Source: Rhinopithecus roxellana (lineage: Eukaryota; Chordata; Mammalia; Primates; Cercopithecidae). Taken from it: DNA of 64,000 nucleotides. Below, piece by piece: positions 23,909 through 35,504 of the stretch. The notes beneath the pieces are model-generated. The model was given only the letters and a program-made list of their open reading frames with translations. It did not search any database and had not been told where the DNA came from. Every line of letters begins with the position of its first letter. Position 1 is the stretch's first letter. The translations under genes were made by a program, and so were the position numbers. The stretch spans positions 19,570,921 to 19,634,920 of the forward strand of contig NC_044554.1 in assembly GCF_007565055.1 (NCBI RefSeq), given 5' to 3'.

Positions 23909-24218
23909 TTTCTTTTTTTTTTTTTTTTTTTTTTTGAGACGGAGTCTCGCTCTGTCGCCCAGGCTGGAGTGCAGTGGCCGGATCTCAGCTCACTGCAAGC
24001 TCCGCCTCCCGGGTTCACGCCATTCTCCTGCCTCAGCCTCCCGAGTAGCTGGGACTACAAGCGCCCGCCACCTCGCTCGGCTAGTTTTTTGTATTTTTTA
24101 GTAGAGACGGGGTTTCACTGGGTTAGCTAGGATGGTCTCGATTTCCTGACCTTGTGATCCGCCCGTCTCGGCCTCCCAAAGTGCTGGGATTGCAGGCTTG
24201 AGCCACCGCGCCCGGCCA
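23909..24218 (-). mobile_element. Young AluY of Old World monkey type, exact target-site duplication
   Basis: Full-length antisense Alu with a long T-run (A-tail). 'ctatagattattttc' flanks it exactly at 23894-23908 and 24219-24233. Its 'ggatctcagctcactgcaag', 'gctagttttttgtatttttt' and 'gcaggcttgagccaccgcgc' spellings are those I associate with macaque/baboon AluY lineages. Clean duplication and low divergence suggest insertion within the cercopithecid lineage. Confidence 0.93.
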
Positions 24219-24639
24219 CTATAGATTATTTTCAAGGAGACATAAAACTAACCAATTAATTAATTTCCTGGATTATGAGGTTTCTAAAAATTTAAATTGT
24301 AGAACGACATTACAGAAATCTATATTGTTGACTAATTTTCTCCATCCTCACCTCAAGATTTTTATTTTAAATAGTTGAGCAAATGAATAGGCATCTGAGT
24401 TCCTGACGTTCTTGATAATCACCATTAAACTGAGATTCTCAGCACCATACAGTCAATTGACAGTTGGAGGAAAATTACGAAATCTCATCTCTTTATTTCC
24501 AGGGACAGTGAAAATCCTGAGTCTTTGTCTTTAAAGGAGAAAATTAGAGGAAGAAGGAAAGAGAAAGTGTTTAATATAGTTGTACACATTTTAAGGAGTT
24601 GTATATAGTCATATCATAATTATTTTCATTAATTCATTA

Positions 24640-24705
24640 GTACATTCAATTTATTGTACATTTGTGTACAAGGCACTGTGCTAGGTACTGTCGGGAATAA
24701 TTTAA
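24640..24705 (-). repeat. L2/MIR-type 3' tail fragment
   Basis: 'tttgtgtacaaggcactgtg' followed by 'ctaggtactgtcgggaa' matches the antisense L2 tail 'tgccaggcactgtgctaggcactgggg'. It is immediately followed by a MIR in the same orientation. Confidence 0.55.
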
Positions 24706-24744
24706 AAAAAACAAAAGAAATAGAATAATATTATTGTTACCAAT

Positions 24745-24965
24745 AACAAGCACTTTTGAGTGCTTTCAATGTGCTGGACATTTCTTCTGGGCACTTTTCT
24801 GGCTCTGCAATCCTCACAGCTACCCTGTGAGGCTGGTACTGTTATTACATTCATTGTAGTGAAGGGGAGTCAAAGGCTCAGAAAGATTAAACAAAATTTG
24901 TCAGGGTCTTACAGCGAGTAAGTGTGAGATTCCTACCATATTTGCCGAATCCCTAGTTCTACCAC
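24745..24965 (-). repeat. MIR SINE
   Basis: Near full-length antisense MIR: 'tcctcacagctaccctgtga', 'gaggctggtactgttatta', 'ggctcagaaagattaaac', 'tgtcagggtcttacagcgag' and a 3' 'ttctaccacaca' end. Confidence 0.85.
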
Positions 24966-26719
24966 ACATAGTTGACTACTTGCTTTGATTCTATCAGATG
25001 GCAGTTTGAAAAACTCATGAAATCATTTATTTGCATTTCTCATTTCCTCCCTTTAAAGTTTAGGGCACAGAATGTGAGCATTCTTTTTTCTATTGCTATG
25101 GGTGAAAATAAATAAGCAATGTGTCAAATATAATAGGCATGAATAGAGATGTAATAAGCACAAGTAAATAAAATAAGTATACCCAGCTTATTTCTGGTTT
25201 CTTTAAAAGCCTGAGGAAATACATCACGGAGGCATAAAGCTGTGCATTTTCACCTTGGGTAGGCAGGAAAGAGATACTATTTTATTTTTTGTTTCTGAGA
25301 CTAGTCTCTGCTCAGGTTGGTCTTGAACTTCTGACCTGGGCGAGAGACACTATCAGTGAACAAGGTGAGCAGAGCTGGACAGAGATGCATGCCTCCTGAT
25401 TCTTCCCTGCCCAACCAAATCCATGGCAAAGAACTCGCTCCTCTGCTGAGTAAAGCACATAGTCCATAGAGAACTGAGATCAAGAGTTACTTTGAAGAAG
25501 GGTAGAATGATTTAATAAGGGAGGAGGAAACATTTTTCTCTCTGTATGTGTGTGCATATGTGAGAAGTTTTATAAAGTATTTTTCTTAATTTTATTTTTA
25601 AAGCATGTAGTAAGATAAATATAGCTGTGAAGAGCATTTAAATAAATTTGTTTAAACATGCTAATGTCATGTGATCCCAGCTTTATGGTAGAATTTCCTC
25701 TTTGATTGACTATGATTATGTGTGATATACCAACTCTTTATTCTAAACAAGATATATGACAAGAGCATGGAATGTTTGCAATACTAATGACTTACAAATT
25801 ATATGCGGATTATTTCTGAAGGCATGAGACTTTTTTTTCAGATTCCAGTAATGGGAAAGATGGGAAAACATCCCAGCAGTTGACTTCATGCCAGAAAAAC
25901 TCCAACTGACTCATTCTACTTAATTGCTTAATCTAAACGATTTCTCCACAGTAGCTTCACAAATATGATATTGAGTCTTTTTCTCCTAAGGATTAAAACA
26001 AATTGTGGTGACCCACTGAAATTTCACAAATTAGGGTAAAAGGAATGTAAGTTGCATCACACAATACTAATGTTCAGTGATACAACTTTAAAACATGCAT
26101 TCTCTATGAGAATGATATCTTCCCAAGGGGGCAAAAACTGGCTCTTGGGGGAGGAAAAAAACTGTATTTTTTTATGTATAAATCACAGATATATATATAT
26201 ATATACAGTATATCAAAAAGTACATAACACACTTACGGTAATAAAATTGCATGGAACGTGACTAGGCAAGTGTCTAAAAAGGTAATAAAGAGGAAAAACA
26301 AAATGTTGAAAAACATTATTTTAAACTATATCTCCTAAATCTTGGCCAGTAAGTCACCTCCATATTACTGTCACTAGGTGAAGTTGCTCTCCTTTCCTGG
26401 CCTTAACCTTCTTGAAAGCCAGTGATAAAATGCCTCACCTCCAGCTTCCTCTAGTGAGGTTGTGCATACAGAATTATGGGCAAGAAGGAGTCCAACCAGC
26501 TTTCCTTTCCTAGGTCCTGCATGCTTTTTAGCTCCGTACTAAATTGACTGTGTGTGTTCGATGCTGAGATGCTGTGAACTCGAGAAAAGAGACACTCTAA
26601 TGTCTCTGAAATCAGGATGTGTTTTATCATCAGTGGCATCCTAGATGAAATGAAAAACAATACTTTTTGTCATCACTGTGAGCTGATTATTTTTCTCCTA
26701 AATTTACTAAAGTTTAATT
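24966..26719. other. No recognisable feature; short (AT)n run
   Basis: Unassigned DNA with a short AT run at about 26189-26206. An Alu-like phrase near 25300-25340 ('ctctgctcaggttggtcttg') is too short to call. Frames are under 70 codons. Confidence 0.4.
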
Positions 26720-27365
26720 TAGACTGTTTGCATCTCTAGTCAATAGCAAAATTTACTCCATAGCCTTTTTTGTTCGTACTGCTTTTATCTAGATCAGGGT
26801 ATTATAATAAAGTTAAAGTGGGATGTTTCCATTCATTAAATGACCTGGTTAATTTAAAAGATATTAGGATTATATTTTTGTTAGAAGTTATTTTGCACCA
26901 TTGGTCCAGCTGTTTTTTTAATGGTACATCTTTAATCACCTTTTCAGTCTCCTCTATGGATTTCAGCTCTTCAACTTCTTGGATAAATTTTAATAACTTA
27001 CTTTCACCTTCTATGTTGTTTGGTGAATGTGTTTAGGACAGTTGCCTCAAACCATATTTTTAAATTATATACTGTCATCTAACCTTGCTGCTTCTTTTCT
27101 TCTTCCATCTTGTTATCTGACATAAACGTTACCACTCCTACTTTCATTTTGTTTGAATTTGCAGAGCATCTTTTGATCCATTCCAGTATTTTCAACTTTT
27201 CTATATCATTTCCTTTAAGTGTGTTTGTTTTTTGATAATACAAGATGACAATCTTGTATTTTAAGGAGATAATTCAGCCGTTTCTTATTTTAGTATGAAA
27301 TTTGTATAGTTGTTTTATTTCTATATCTTACTTCACACTATTTATTTTGAGATGTCTTCTTTTTC
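26720..27365 (-). mobile_element. Probable L1M ORF2-region fragment
   Basis: The antisense order 'tttgtttgaatttgcagagc', 'atcttttgatccattccagt', 'tttcctttaagtgtgtttg', 'acaatcttgtattttaagga' and 'ttgagatgtcttctttttcc' resembles the old L1M ORF2 region usually seen as 'gaatttgcttggtatatctttttccatc...tttaaagtgtgtctcttg...gacaatctctgtcttttaattgg'. No reading frame survives. Confidence 0.55.
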
Positions 27366-27367
27366 CT

Positions 27368-27369
<2 letters not shown>

Positions 27370-27410
<41 letters not shown>
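27370..27410. repeat. (T)41 homopolymer
   Basis: An uninterrupted run of 41 T. It may be the antisense tail of the Alu-like monomer at 27455-27585, though 45 bases of other sequence lie between, or of the L1. Prone to length error in sequencing. Confidence 0.95.
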
Positions 27411-27413
<3 letters not shown>

Positions 27414-27454
27414 TTGCTAGTTTCATTTGCTATTCATTCTTTCCCCTTCCCCAC

Positions 27455-27585
27455 TTTTAAAAATTAGAGACAGGGTCTCACTATGTTACCCGGGCTGGTC
27501 TTGAACTCCTGGGCTCAAGCAGTCCTTGCCCGTTGGCTTCCCAAAGTGCTGGGATTCCAGGCCTGACACAGCACCTGACCCCTTT
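27455..27585 (-). mobile_element. Alu left-monomer element (FLAM-like) or AluJ fragment
   Basis: Only left-monomer sequence is present, antisense: 'aaaaattagagacagggtct', 'actatgttacccgggctggt', 'ttgaactcctgggctcaagc', 'cccaaagtgctgggattcca' and 'acacagcacctgacc'. The absence of a right monomer fits a free left monomer (FLAM) or a truncated AluJ. Old, diverged copy. Confidence 0.75.
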
Positions 27586-27589
27586 CTCT

Positions 27590-28240
27590 CCCTTTTTCAT
27601 GTTAAGTTCTGCTGAAATTGATTTTATTAAGACTTATCTTCCCTTTTCCAGTGCTCATAATCATATATGCATTTTCTGCTATTTTCTGGAAACACAATGT
27701 TAATTTTTAACCACAATCTTAATTTGGTAATTAATAACCAAAGTGCTTTATTCCTCCTTGTTTCCCCCTAATCTGATAAGAATTTTAGAAGACTGAGTCT
27801 CCAAAACTTATTTTCTGAAGCTACTTCCTTTCTAGCAAAATGCCAACTGTATTCCACCTAATGACCTCTGAGGAATTTATAAAAGAGGAAACACATCGAA
27901 TCTAATTATTATGCCAAAGAGAGATATAAAAACCACATGGTAGTCTATATATAGATGAGTATACATTACTGCATATTATGTTTTTGCAATCATAAATTCA
28001 AAATAAGACATCTGAATCTATAATTACAAGCCATACTATAATGGAATCTTTAGTATTTATTTTAGTTCACTGAACTTGGTAACAAAATACAATGTGGCTA
28101 TACAGTGAATTTTGTTTTATTTTAACTGAATATTGGGAAATTTAAAAGTTGTATGTATAAAGAAAGTTTTATGGCTATAAAGAGGTATAATTTCCCTGAA
28201 AAATAAGCGCAGCAAAATACTTATTTTGTTAAGGGAGAGG
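27590..28240. other. No recognisable feature
   Basis: AT-rich DNA; possibly more of the L1M that precedes the Alu monomer, but nothing firm. Confidence 0.4.
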
Positions 28241-28244
28241 TTGC

Positions 28245-28560
28245 TATCAGTCCACTCTACAGTAATCCAGTCTTATCCAGGAGGGATGTGTTCCAAGACC
28301 TCCAGTGGACGCCTGAAACTGCAGGTAGTACAGAACCCTATATATGCTGCATTCTTTCTTATACAGACCTATAATAAAGTTTAGTTTATAAATTAGGCAC
28401 AGTAAGAGACTAACAGCAACAATTAATAATAAAATAGGACAACTAGCACAATATACTGTCATAAAAAGTATGTAAATGTGTTCTTTGTCTCTCAAAATAT
28501 CTTATTGTACTGTACTCACTTATTTTCAGGCTGAAACTGGAAAGTGAAGCTGCAGATAGG
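28245..28560 (+). mobile_element. Tigger-type (pogo/Tc1-mariner) DNA transposon fragment
   Basis: The sequence follows a common human non-autonomous Tigger element: 'gggatgtgttccaagacctc', 'cagtggacgcctgaaactgc', 'agaaccctatatatgctgca', 'aaattaggcacagtaagaga', 'caaaatatcttattgtactg'. The exact subfamily is not certain. Only one terminal region is visible; an Alu sits at its downstream edge. It encodes no transposase. Confidence 0.75.
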
Positions 28561-28569
28561 AAGGCAATG

Positions 28570-28869
28570 GGCCAGGCATGGAGGCTCATGCCTATAATCC
28601 CAGCACTTTGGGAGACCAAGGCAGGTGGATCACCTGAGATCAGGAGTTCAAGATCAGCCTGGCCAATGTGGTGAAACCTTGTCTGTATTAAAAATACAAA
28701 AAAATAGCCAGGCGTGGTGGCACGCACCTGTAATCCCAGCTACTTGGGAGGCTGAGGTAGGAGATTTGCTTGAACCTGAGAGGTGGAGCTTGCAGTGAGC
28801 TGATATCGCACCATTGCACTACAGTCTGGGTGACAGAATGAGACTCTATCTCAAAAAAAAAAAAAAAAA
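28570..28869 (+). mobile_element. AluS-like SINE with target-site duplication
   Basis: Full-length Alu from 'gccaggcatggaggctca' to 'gagactctatctc' plus an A-tail. 'aggaaggcaatg' (28558-28569) and 'aggagggcaatg' (28870-28881) are the duplication with one difference. It landed in or beside the Tigger element, so it is younger. Confidence 0.93.
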
Positions 28870-28994
28870 AGGAGGGCAATGACTATATTCCCATATGTTA
28901 AGCAAACAATTCAGTAGCATTAAATTAATTAAGGTACTACTTATAATTTTATACTTTAGAAAAATAATTTGTTTAGTTAAGCTAGTTTATTTAA

Positions 28995-29440
28995 ACTTGC
29001 AGATAAACACATTATGGTAAACCCACACAATGGAATATTACTTGGTCATTAGAGGGAATGAAGCAGTGATACATGCTGCAACATGGATCAATCTTGAAAA
29101 CATTAGTAAAGTGAAAAAAGCCAGACACAAAAGGTCACATATTGTATAGTTCCATTTATATGGAATGCCCAGAATAGGCAAATCTATTGAGATATAAAGT
29201 TTTATAGATTACGGGTTATTTATGGCTGAGGGAATGATATGGCCGAGAGGATGGGCCAATGGGGAATAATAGCTGAAGTATATAGGATTTATCTTTGTGG
29301 TAATGAAAATGTTCTCAAATTGACTATGGACATGGTTGTACATGTCTGTGAATATATTAAAAATTATTGAATTGTATACTTTGAATGTTTGGATTATATT
29401 GTTTATGACATATCTGTGAATAAATCTGTCAGAAAACCTT
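28995..29440 (+). mobile_element. L1M 3' end
   Basis: 'cacaatggaatattacttgg', 'gatacatgctgcaacatgga', 'tcaatcttgaaaacattag', 'aaagccagacacaaaaggtc', 'agttccatttatatggaatg', 'taatgaaaatgttctcaaat' and 'aattgtatactttgaatg' follow the L1M 3'UTR region in order. 5' truncated, non-coding. Confidence 0.85.
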
Positions 29441-29444
29441 CTTA

Positions 29445-32400
29445 AAGGTTAATTGCAATGTAGAAACTGAATCCATTTCAATGAACATTTCATACTTTGC
29501 AACATAAAATCAATTGATCTATCTAAAGCATCTAAACTTTGAATGGATCTTTGACTTTGAGACTTTTACTGGCAGGCACCCTAAAAGGGTTTCAGACACA
29601 GCCAAGATCCCCAGACTGCAGCTGGAGAACTGTTGTGTTAAGTTACAGTTTAAACTGCAGAAAGGTACAATTTTTTTATTTTTTATTTTTATTTTTTAAA
29701 AAAGCTCTTTCTCAACTTGTGTGAGTTCCTGGAGTAAACTATTTCTGGTTAGGCTGGGAGTAATGTTCAAATATTTTTTTTTAGATAGAGTACATAAACA
29801 TTTACATTTCTATCAGTCTAGAAATAATGGCAAATGCATGTGAGATGCAGGTCAGTTAAGGAGACTAGTGAGGCTGGAAATGAAGATTTTTGGGAAAAAT
29901 TATTGGATACTTTTACAGGTGAAGCATTTAATAACATGAGAAAGCTGTCTGAACACAGATAGTTTTGGAAATCTGGCTCTGAATAGTAGTGGGAGAGAAA
30001 GAAAAGCCGGATACAGAGTAATACCGCAGGCAGAACCCAGGAAGTTCCTTGTTAATGTTCACCAGACACTGGGAAAATCATTTCCTTAAAAAACAAAAGA
30101 GGTGGGGTCCACATGACTATCCTTGACATAAATTGACATTCTTTCTCACTTAGAAAGTCACAATAAATAGCTCTTACTTATTTAGCCAAAGGCTAAAGAG
30201 GTGAATTTTAAAACATTTTAATGTAATACGTTATCTATTTTTATGCACGTATAGTCAGGAGAACAACAAAATTAGGCACAATAAAATTGCTGTATAAATA
30301 TATTGTACTGGAGTAGACAGAGCAAAAGATAGAAGGTATAAGAAGGATGGACAAGTTTGGGGTAACCATTGTATGTCAAGTCTTGATCATTCAGGAGCAA
30401 ACTTTCCCAACTACTCTGCCAGAAACCTAGTGTCCCGTTGTGATATAACAGTCTTTACACTCTCATATTTCAGAGCTGACATGTGTTTTATCATATTTAT
30501 TCACGCACTAATGCCACTCTATTATTTAATGACTAAGCCTTCACAGGCCATTTAAACTTCAGTTTATGTGCTTGTTTGATCCTGGCACAAATACCTTAGA
30601 AGTTAATTTAGATTTTCATCATTTCACTGGAATTTGTTTCTTAATGAGTCATCCTTTGAACAAATATTTATGAACTGTGTACAGGGTGTTACTATAAGCA
30701 GCAAACTTGCTCTTCCCTTAACAGAACACACTTATAAAACTTTTATCTTCGGGTAAGACTATAAATGTGTGGATGTACATACCACAAATTGGGTATGTGT
30801 AACAGTTTTTAACTTCATAGAAATTATTGCTAGATAAAAAGGTGATGTTATTGAAAAGGAGCAGAACCTCTGTTTTTCTAGAACACACTGATTCCTGTGA
30901 AATAACTTGCAGTATGAGATTAGCTGTTCTTGGAGCATATTACAAAAGGGCTTAATTAGTAGAGTAAACAAAGATATGTATTACATAGAGCTCTCGTTTA
31001 TAAAGATGGGGTCAGCGCTTGGGCCCAAAGTCTAATACAGTATCTTCCAAAATTGATTTATATTTGTTTCAGTTTTTCCATGTAAAGAAATATGATTTCA
31101 TAATACTGAACAATACTCTTTCGTTTCTATGTGTCTTAATTTCTTATTTAAACTCCATATTCTGGCTTTTGTGATTCAACTGCTGGATTAACCAACTCTA
31201 ACTTTGCTTCCAGCTTTTATATTAGAAAATTCTGATGTCAAAAATGAAAGCACATTTTCTTAGTTCAAACAACAACAAACCAAAAGGCAGGTTAAATGTA
31301 TTTCTGTGAAATTAACTGTCACCCTTTTCTGAAGAGTGAACTGTATTTGGATTGTGTGACAGAATGTGCTCTTTTAGTCATGATTTATTGCTGTTGTTGA
31401 GACTGCTCTAAGAATGCAATTTCAGGGTATTCTAAAAAATGATATTGTTTTTTAGAAATGTACATTCAGTTTATTTACTCATCCACTTGGGCAGATGATA
31501 ATATCAGAATGATATTGCAAATTTTTTTGTTATCAGGATATTAATAAAAAGGAAATACAGATAATTCAGGAGTTAGAAAAATTTATTTTTTTTTATTTAC
31601 ATGGTCAAAATTAAAAAGAGAGGACTGCAAAGCAGAATCTTGGCTAGAGGAACACCAGACAGAACTGAACATACTGAGCACTAGTGGTAACCGTAACTCT
31701 GAAGAAGTGAATGGCACCGTAAAATTGTCTTATGTGCCTTTCATTTGTTTCTTTTATATGTGCCCATTACTTTGCATAAACACGCAAAGTGGAGTGTAAA
31801 CTAGAGTCATAAAACCATAAAATTCAGCTCTGGAACATCTTAATTTTAATAATGAGAACCTCGGACTAATTAGTCAATGTTAGGTCTCTTTATCCACATT
31901 TTTCACATATAACTTTATGGAATTTTCAATTCCCTTACACAGATATGTAATTTTATAGACCTTATTATTGTGATGTACATCACAGTGCCAACTTGAATGT
32001 CTTTTCTAATAAAAACTTTCCTTGCCCTTTTAATTGTTATCTTAGGAAGGAAATGATTGTAAAACCATCTGAATTAACACATTGCCCTTTGGAACCATAT
32101 TATTGATGTCTCTTAAATAATTGTTTTGTCCTTCAGTGAGGAAACAAACTCCTCTCCAGTCATTTTTTTTCTTGGTTTTCTATTTAAATGATTGGAATAG
32201 CCTTGACCTATGCATGTTTATCAAATGCTTGTTGAGGAGTTATCGTCTAGACTAGCTAGTGAGCTTAAGGACTGAAATTGTGGAACCTCAGCTGACACAG
32301 CGCTTGCCTCTGAAGATGCCTGCCAGAAACTATGTTCAAGGTTGCTCCATAAATAGTAAATCTTTTTCCTGTGTAGTCTTTAATAGGAGCTTAAAATGGA

Positions 32401-32855
32401 TTTGTAGAGGGCCCTGTGGATTGAACAACAGGAAATTTTAACCAAGTCATTAATAGCTAATGATGTGAACTGTAGGCCACTATCCACCATCAGTCATAGG
32501 AGTAAGAGGAGACAAAGGCCAGATCAAGGAAAGAGTGTGTGGCAGCTTTTACTGTAGCAACTTCTCACTTCCTGCCTAATATATTTGTTATTCTAATGAT
32601 AAATGTAATTCACTGGCTCATTGACTTTTATTTTGATGTATTTATTTATATATTTATATATGTGCTTATATATTTATATTTATTTATATAGAAATGTTTA
32701 TTTCTAATAAATACTTCTAAATTTATTGTGTTGTTTCCTTGTGTTTTATATTACTTTAAATAAAGATAAAACAGCTTATATATTCCTTTTTACATTTGAA
32801 GCAGACAAATATTTGTTGAAATGTATTCTGTTAAGAATCATGTATCTGATAAACA
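29445..32855. other. No recognisable element over 3.4 kb
   Basis: No repeat or gene that I can support, apart from a possible antisense L2 tail near 30655-30700 and an AT-rich TATATTTA-type low-complexity patch at about 32640-32700. Frames are 60-70 codons without domains. As the longest repeat-poor stretch here it is where conserved non-coding sequence would most likely be looked for, but nothing in the sequence itself proves constraint. Confidence 0.4.
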
Positions 32856-32859
32856 TCTT

Positions 32860-33768
32860 GTATTCAGAATATATAGAGAGCTCTCAAAACTCAATAGTAC
32901 GAAAAACAACGCAATAAAAATAGTCAAAAGATTTGAAAGGACACTTCGCCAAGGAGGGTAAATACACACATGAAAATATGCTCAATTTCATTAGCCATAA
33001 GGGAAATGTAGGTTACAACCACAATGAGATACACTAGATATTTATTTGAGTGCTTACAATTGAAAAGTTTGACCAACCAAGTATTGGGGAGAGTGTGAAG
33101 GAAGTGGAACACATGTATATTGCTGGAAGGGAATGCAAAATAGTACAACCACTTTGCAAAATAGTTTGTAAGTTTCTTCAAAATATTACACTTACACCTA
33201 CTGTAAGATTCAATAATTCCACCCTTAGGTATTCAGTCCAAGAGAAGTGAAAGCTTATGTCTATACAAATACTTATATATGAATGTTCAAAGCAGCTTGA
33301 TTTGTAATTGTCTCAAATTGGAAACAACCCAAAGGTCCATCAATAAGTGAATGGATAAACAAATTATATGGTATTTATAGAATTGAATATTACTCAGCAA
33401 TAAAAAAATGAACTATGGATACTGCAACAACTTGGATTAATTTCAGAATAATTATTCCAAGTGAAAAATATGACAGTATTTTTCAATACTGAGACAATAG
33501 TGTGTACGGTATGATTCTGTTTACATAAAATTCTAGAAAATACAAACAAATCTACAGAAAGATTATTAATTGCCTGGTGTCATGGATGAGGGACTTCAAT
33601 AGAATACTAAGAAATTTTTGAGAATGACATATATGCTCATTAACTTCATTGTCGTGATATTTTATATACTTATATATGTAGGGTGTCAAAACTAATCAAA
33701 TTGTACATTTACATGTGCCCGAGTTATTGTATGTCAATTATATCTCAATAAAGCTTTTATGTGACCTT
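32860..33768 (+). mobile_element. L1M 3' end with A(A/T)TAAA-type tail
   Basis: A long L1M 3' region: 'gacacttcgccaaggagggt', 'caatttcattagccataagg', 'caaccacaatgagatacac', 'tattgctggaagggaatgc', 'aattccacccttaggtatt', 'aaaggtccatcaataagtg', 'gaatattactcagcaataaa' and an end at 'tatctcaataaagc', which includes an AATAAA signal. 5' truncated; frames are broken by many stops. Confidence 0.9.
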
Positions 33769-33894
33769 CTTTGTTTAGTAATTTATTAATCAACACATCT
33801 AGACAATAAAGAATCTGTAAGAGATCAGAGGCTGCCATGTTTGAACTTTGTCCTCAGTCCAGTTTGTATTGAGACTATTTTAGAGGTATCTTCC

Positions 33895-34015
33895 TAAACT
33901 CCTCCTCCTTCTTTTCTTTCTTTTTTATATTCTCCGGTTCTCTTTCTCTGCCTCTTCTTTTCTCCTCCCCTGCCTCCTTTATCTCCTATTCCTGCTCTTT
34001 TCCTCCTTCTTAATC
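33895..34015 (+). repeat. Pyrimidine-rich low-complexity tract
   Basis: About 120 bases dominated by C and T with no fixed unit. It could be a decayed microsatellite. Confidence 0.7.
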
Positions 34016-34194
34016 TAAAAAACTTCAACTTAGCTTCTCTTACATCCCATTAGTGTCTTTTTCTTTTCCTTTCTTTTTTGCATTTATGCTCAGCATAATA
34101 AACATTGCCTATGGACATGCTTGTGGTTCTTGCATTTCTGCAGCCACACGAACTGTGTTGCATCTTGTGTTGTGTAAAATCAGATCAGAATCAA

Positions 34195-34400
34195 AATAAT
34201 AAAAACGCGCACTATTGAATTTCAGCTTAAACACCACATCTTCAAGGAGGTCTTTACTCACCTTACACTCAATGTGGTTTCCAGCTCTCTTTTCCCACTG
34301 TTTTCTGACTCTATCTAACATAATATTTTTATCCTTTATTGTGAATATTCATTACATATGAGCTTACCCTTTTGATTTTCAAGATCTCTGAAGGGGATCC
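34195..34400 (+). repeat. L2 LINE fragment
   Basis: 'ttcagcttaaacaccacatc', 'ttcaaggaggtctttactca' and 'atctctgaagggga' follow the L2 3' pattern 'cagctcaaatgtcacctcctcagagaggccttccctgacc...tgagggcagg'. Confidence 0.65.
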
Positions 34401-34404
34401 CTCT

Positions 34405-35285
34405 TTGCTGTGAAATATATGCTAAAACTGTATTCTCTGCTTACTGTGAAGTACATGCTAATACTTTATTTGAATAAATTGAAAGGATACTGATTAGATT
34501 AGACCAACCTTACCCAGACTATCTGGGATAAATTATGAGCAGAAAATTATAAGCAGAAACTCCAGAGAGAATTCTTCTTAGATCAATATCCACCTACTAT
34601 ATGGTACTAAATCAAGTAATAAAGAAATAGTTGTTCATTTACTTGTTTATCAAATATTTACCATAGGGTACTGCATTTTTCCCTAAGGAATACCAAGAAT
34701 AGACATTTCACCTGTCCTTATTTACAGTATAGTTAAAGCTATATATAGTATAGCTAAAATCTGCACATTGAAAGATAACTAACAATGCAAGAGAGCATGT
34801 GAAAACTGCTAATGAATGTAGCAGATAGATCCATTAGTTGTTCAGAACACCTAGAGATCACATAAGAACAAAGTAGTCAGGGATCACTGGGAGACAACAG
34901 GAGTATCATCTGGATGAAATTAAATGTGAGACACAGTTTGAAAAATGGATATCAGGCACTTTGAGGTTTGATTACAACTTTTGGAGACTCAAATACACAA
35001 GCTTAAACACAAAAAGGGTTTATGTACTCAAGTGAAAACAGCTTAGAAGCTGTGATAGATTCCGGTTGGAATTATGGCTTAAATTAATGTTCCATGAAAT
35101 CATCAGAGATCATTATTTCTTTGCTTTTTCTGTTCTGCACACATGATTTCTATCTTCAAACGTACCTCATGGTGTAATATGCATCTAGTCATTCATTGCA
35201 TTACATTCTTAAAGACACTAGGATATAAAGAGTAGGAGCATTATGTTTTTGCTATTTTTCTTCCTGTTCTATCTATAGCATGTAT
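34405..35285. other. Mostly unassigned
   Basis: 34630-34770 may be an antisense L2 tail ('atcaaatatttaccatagg'). 34900-35200 resembles an old interspersed repeat I cannot name, similar to the one near 12.2-12.5 kb. No gene. Confidence 0.35.
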
Positions 35286-35290
35286 AACCA

Positions 35291-35467
35291 TGATAATATG
35301 GTTTGGCCCTGTGTCCCCACCCAAATCTCATCTTGAATTGTAATCCCCATGTGTTGAGGGAGGGATCTGGTGGGAAGTGACTGGATCATGGGGGTGGTTT
35401 CCCCCTGCTGTTCTCCTTATAGTGAGTGAGTTCTCATGAGATCTGATGGTTTTAACATGTGGCACTT

Positions 35468-35504
<37 letters not shown>

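Noticed and set aside
25300..25345. Alu-like phrase 'ctctgctcaggttggtcttg'
   Set aside because: Too short and isolated to call as an Alu.
27370..27410. T-run as a Pol III or bacterial-type terminator
   Set aside because: Homopolymers here belong to retroelement tails; no upstream Pol III gene or hairpin.
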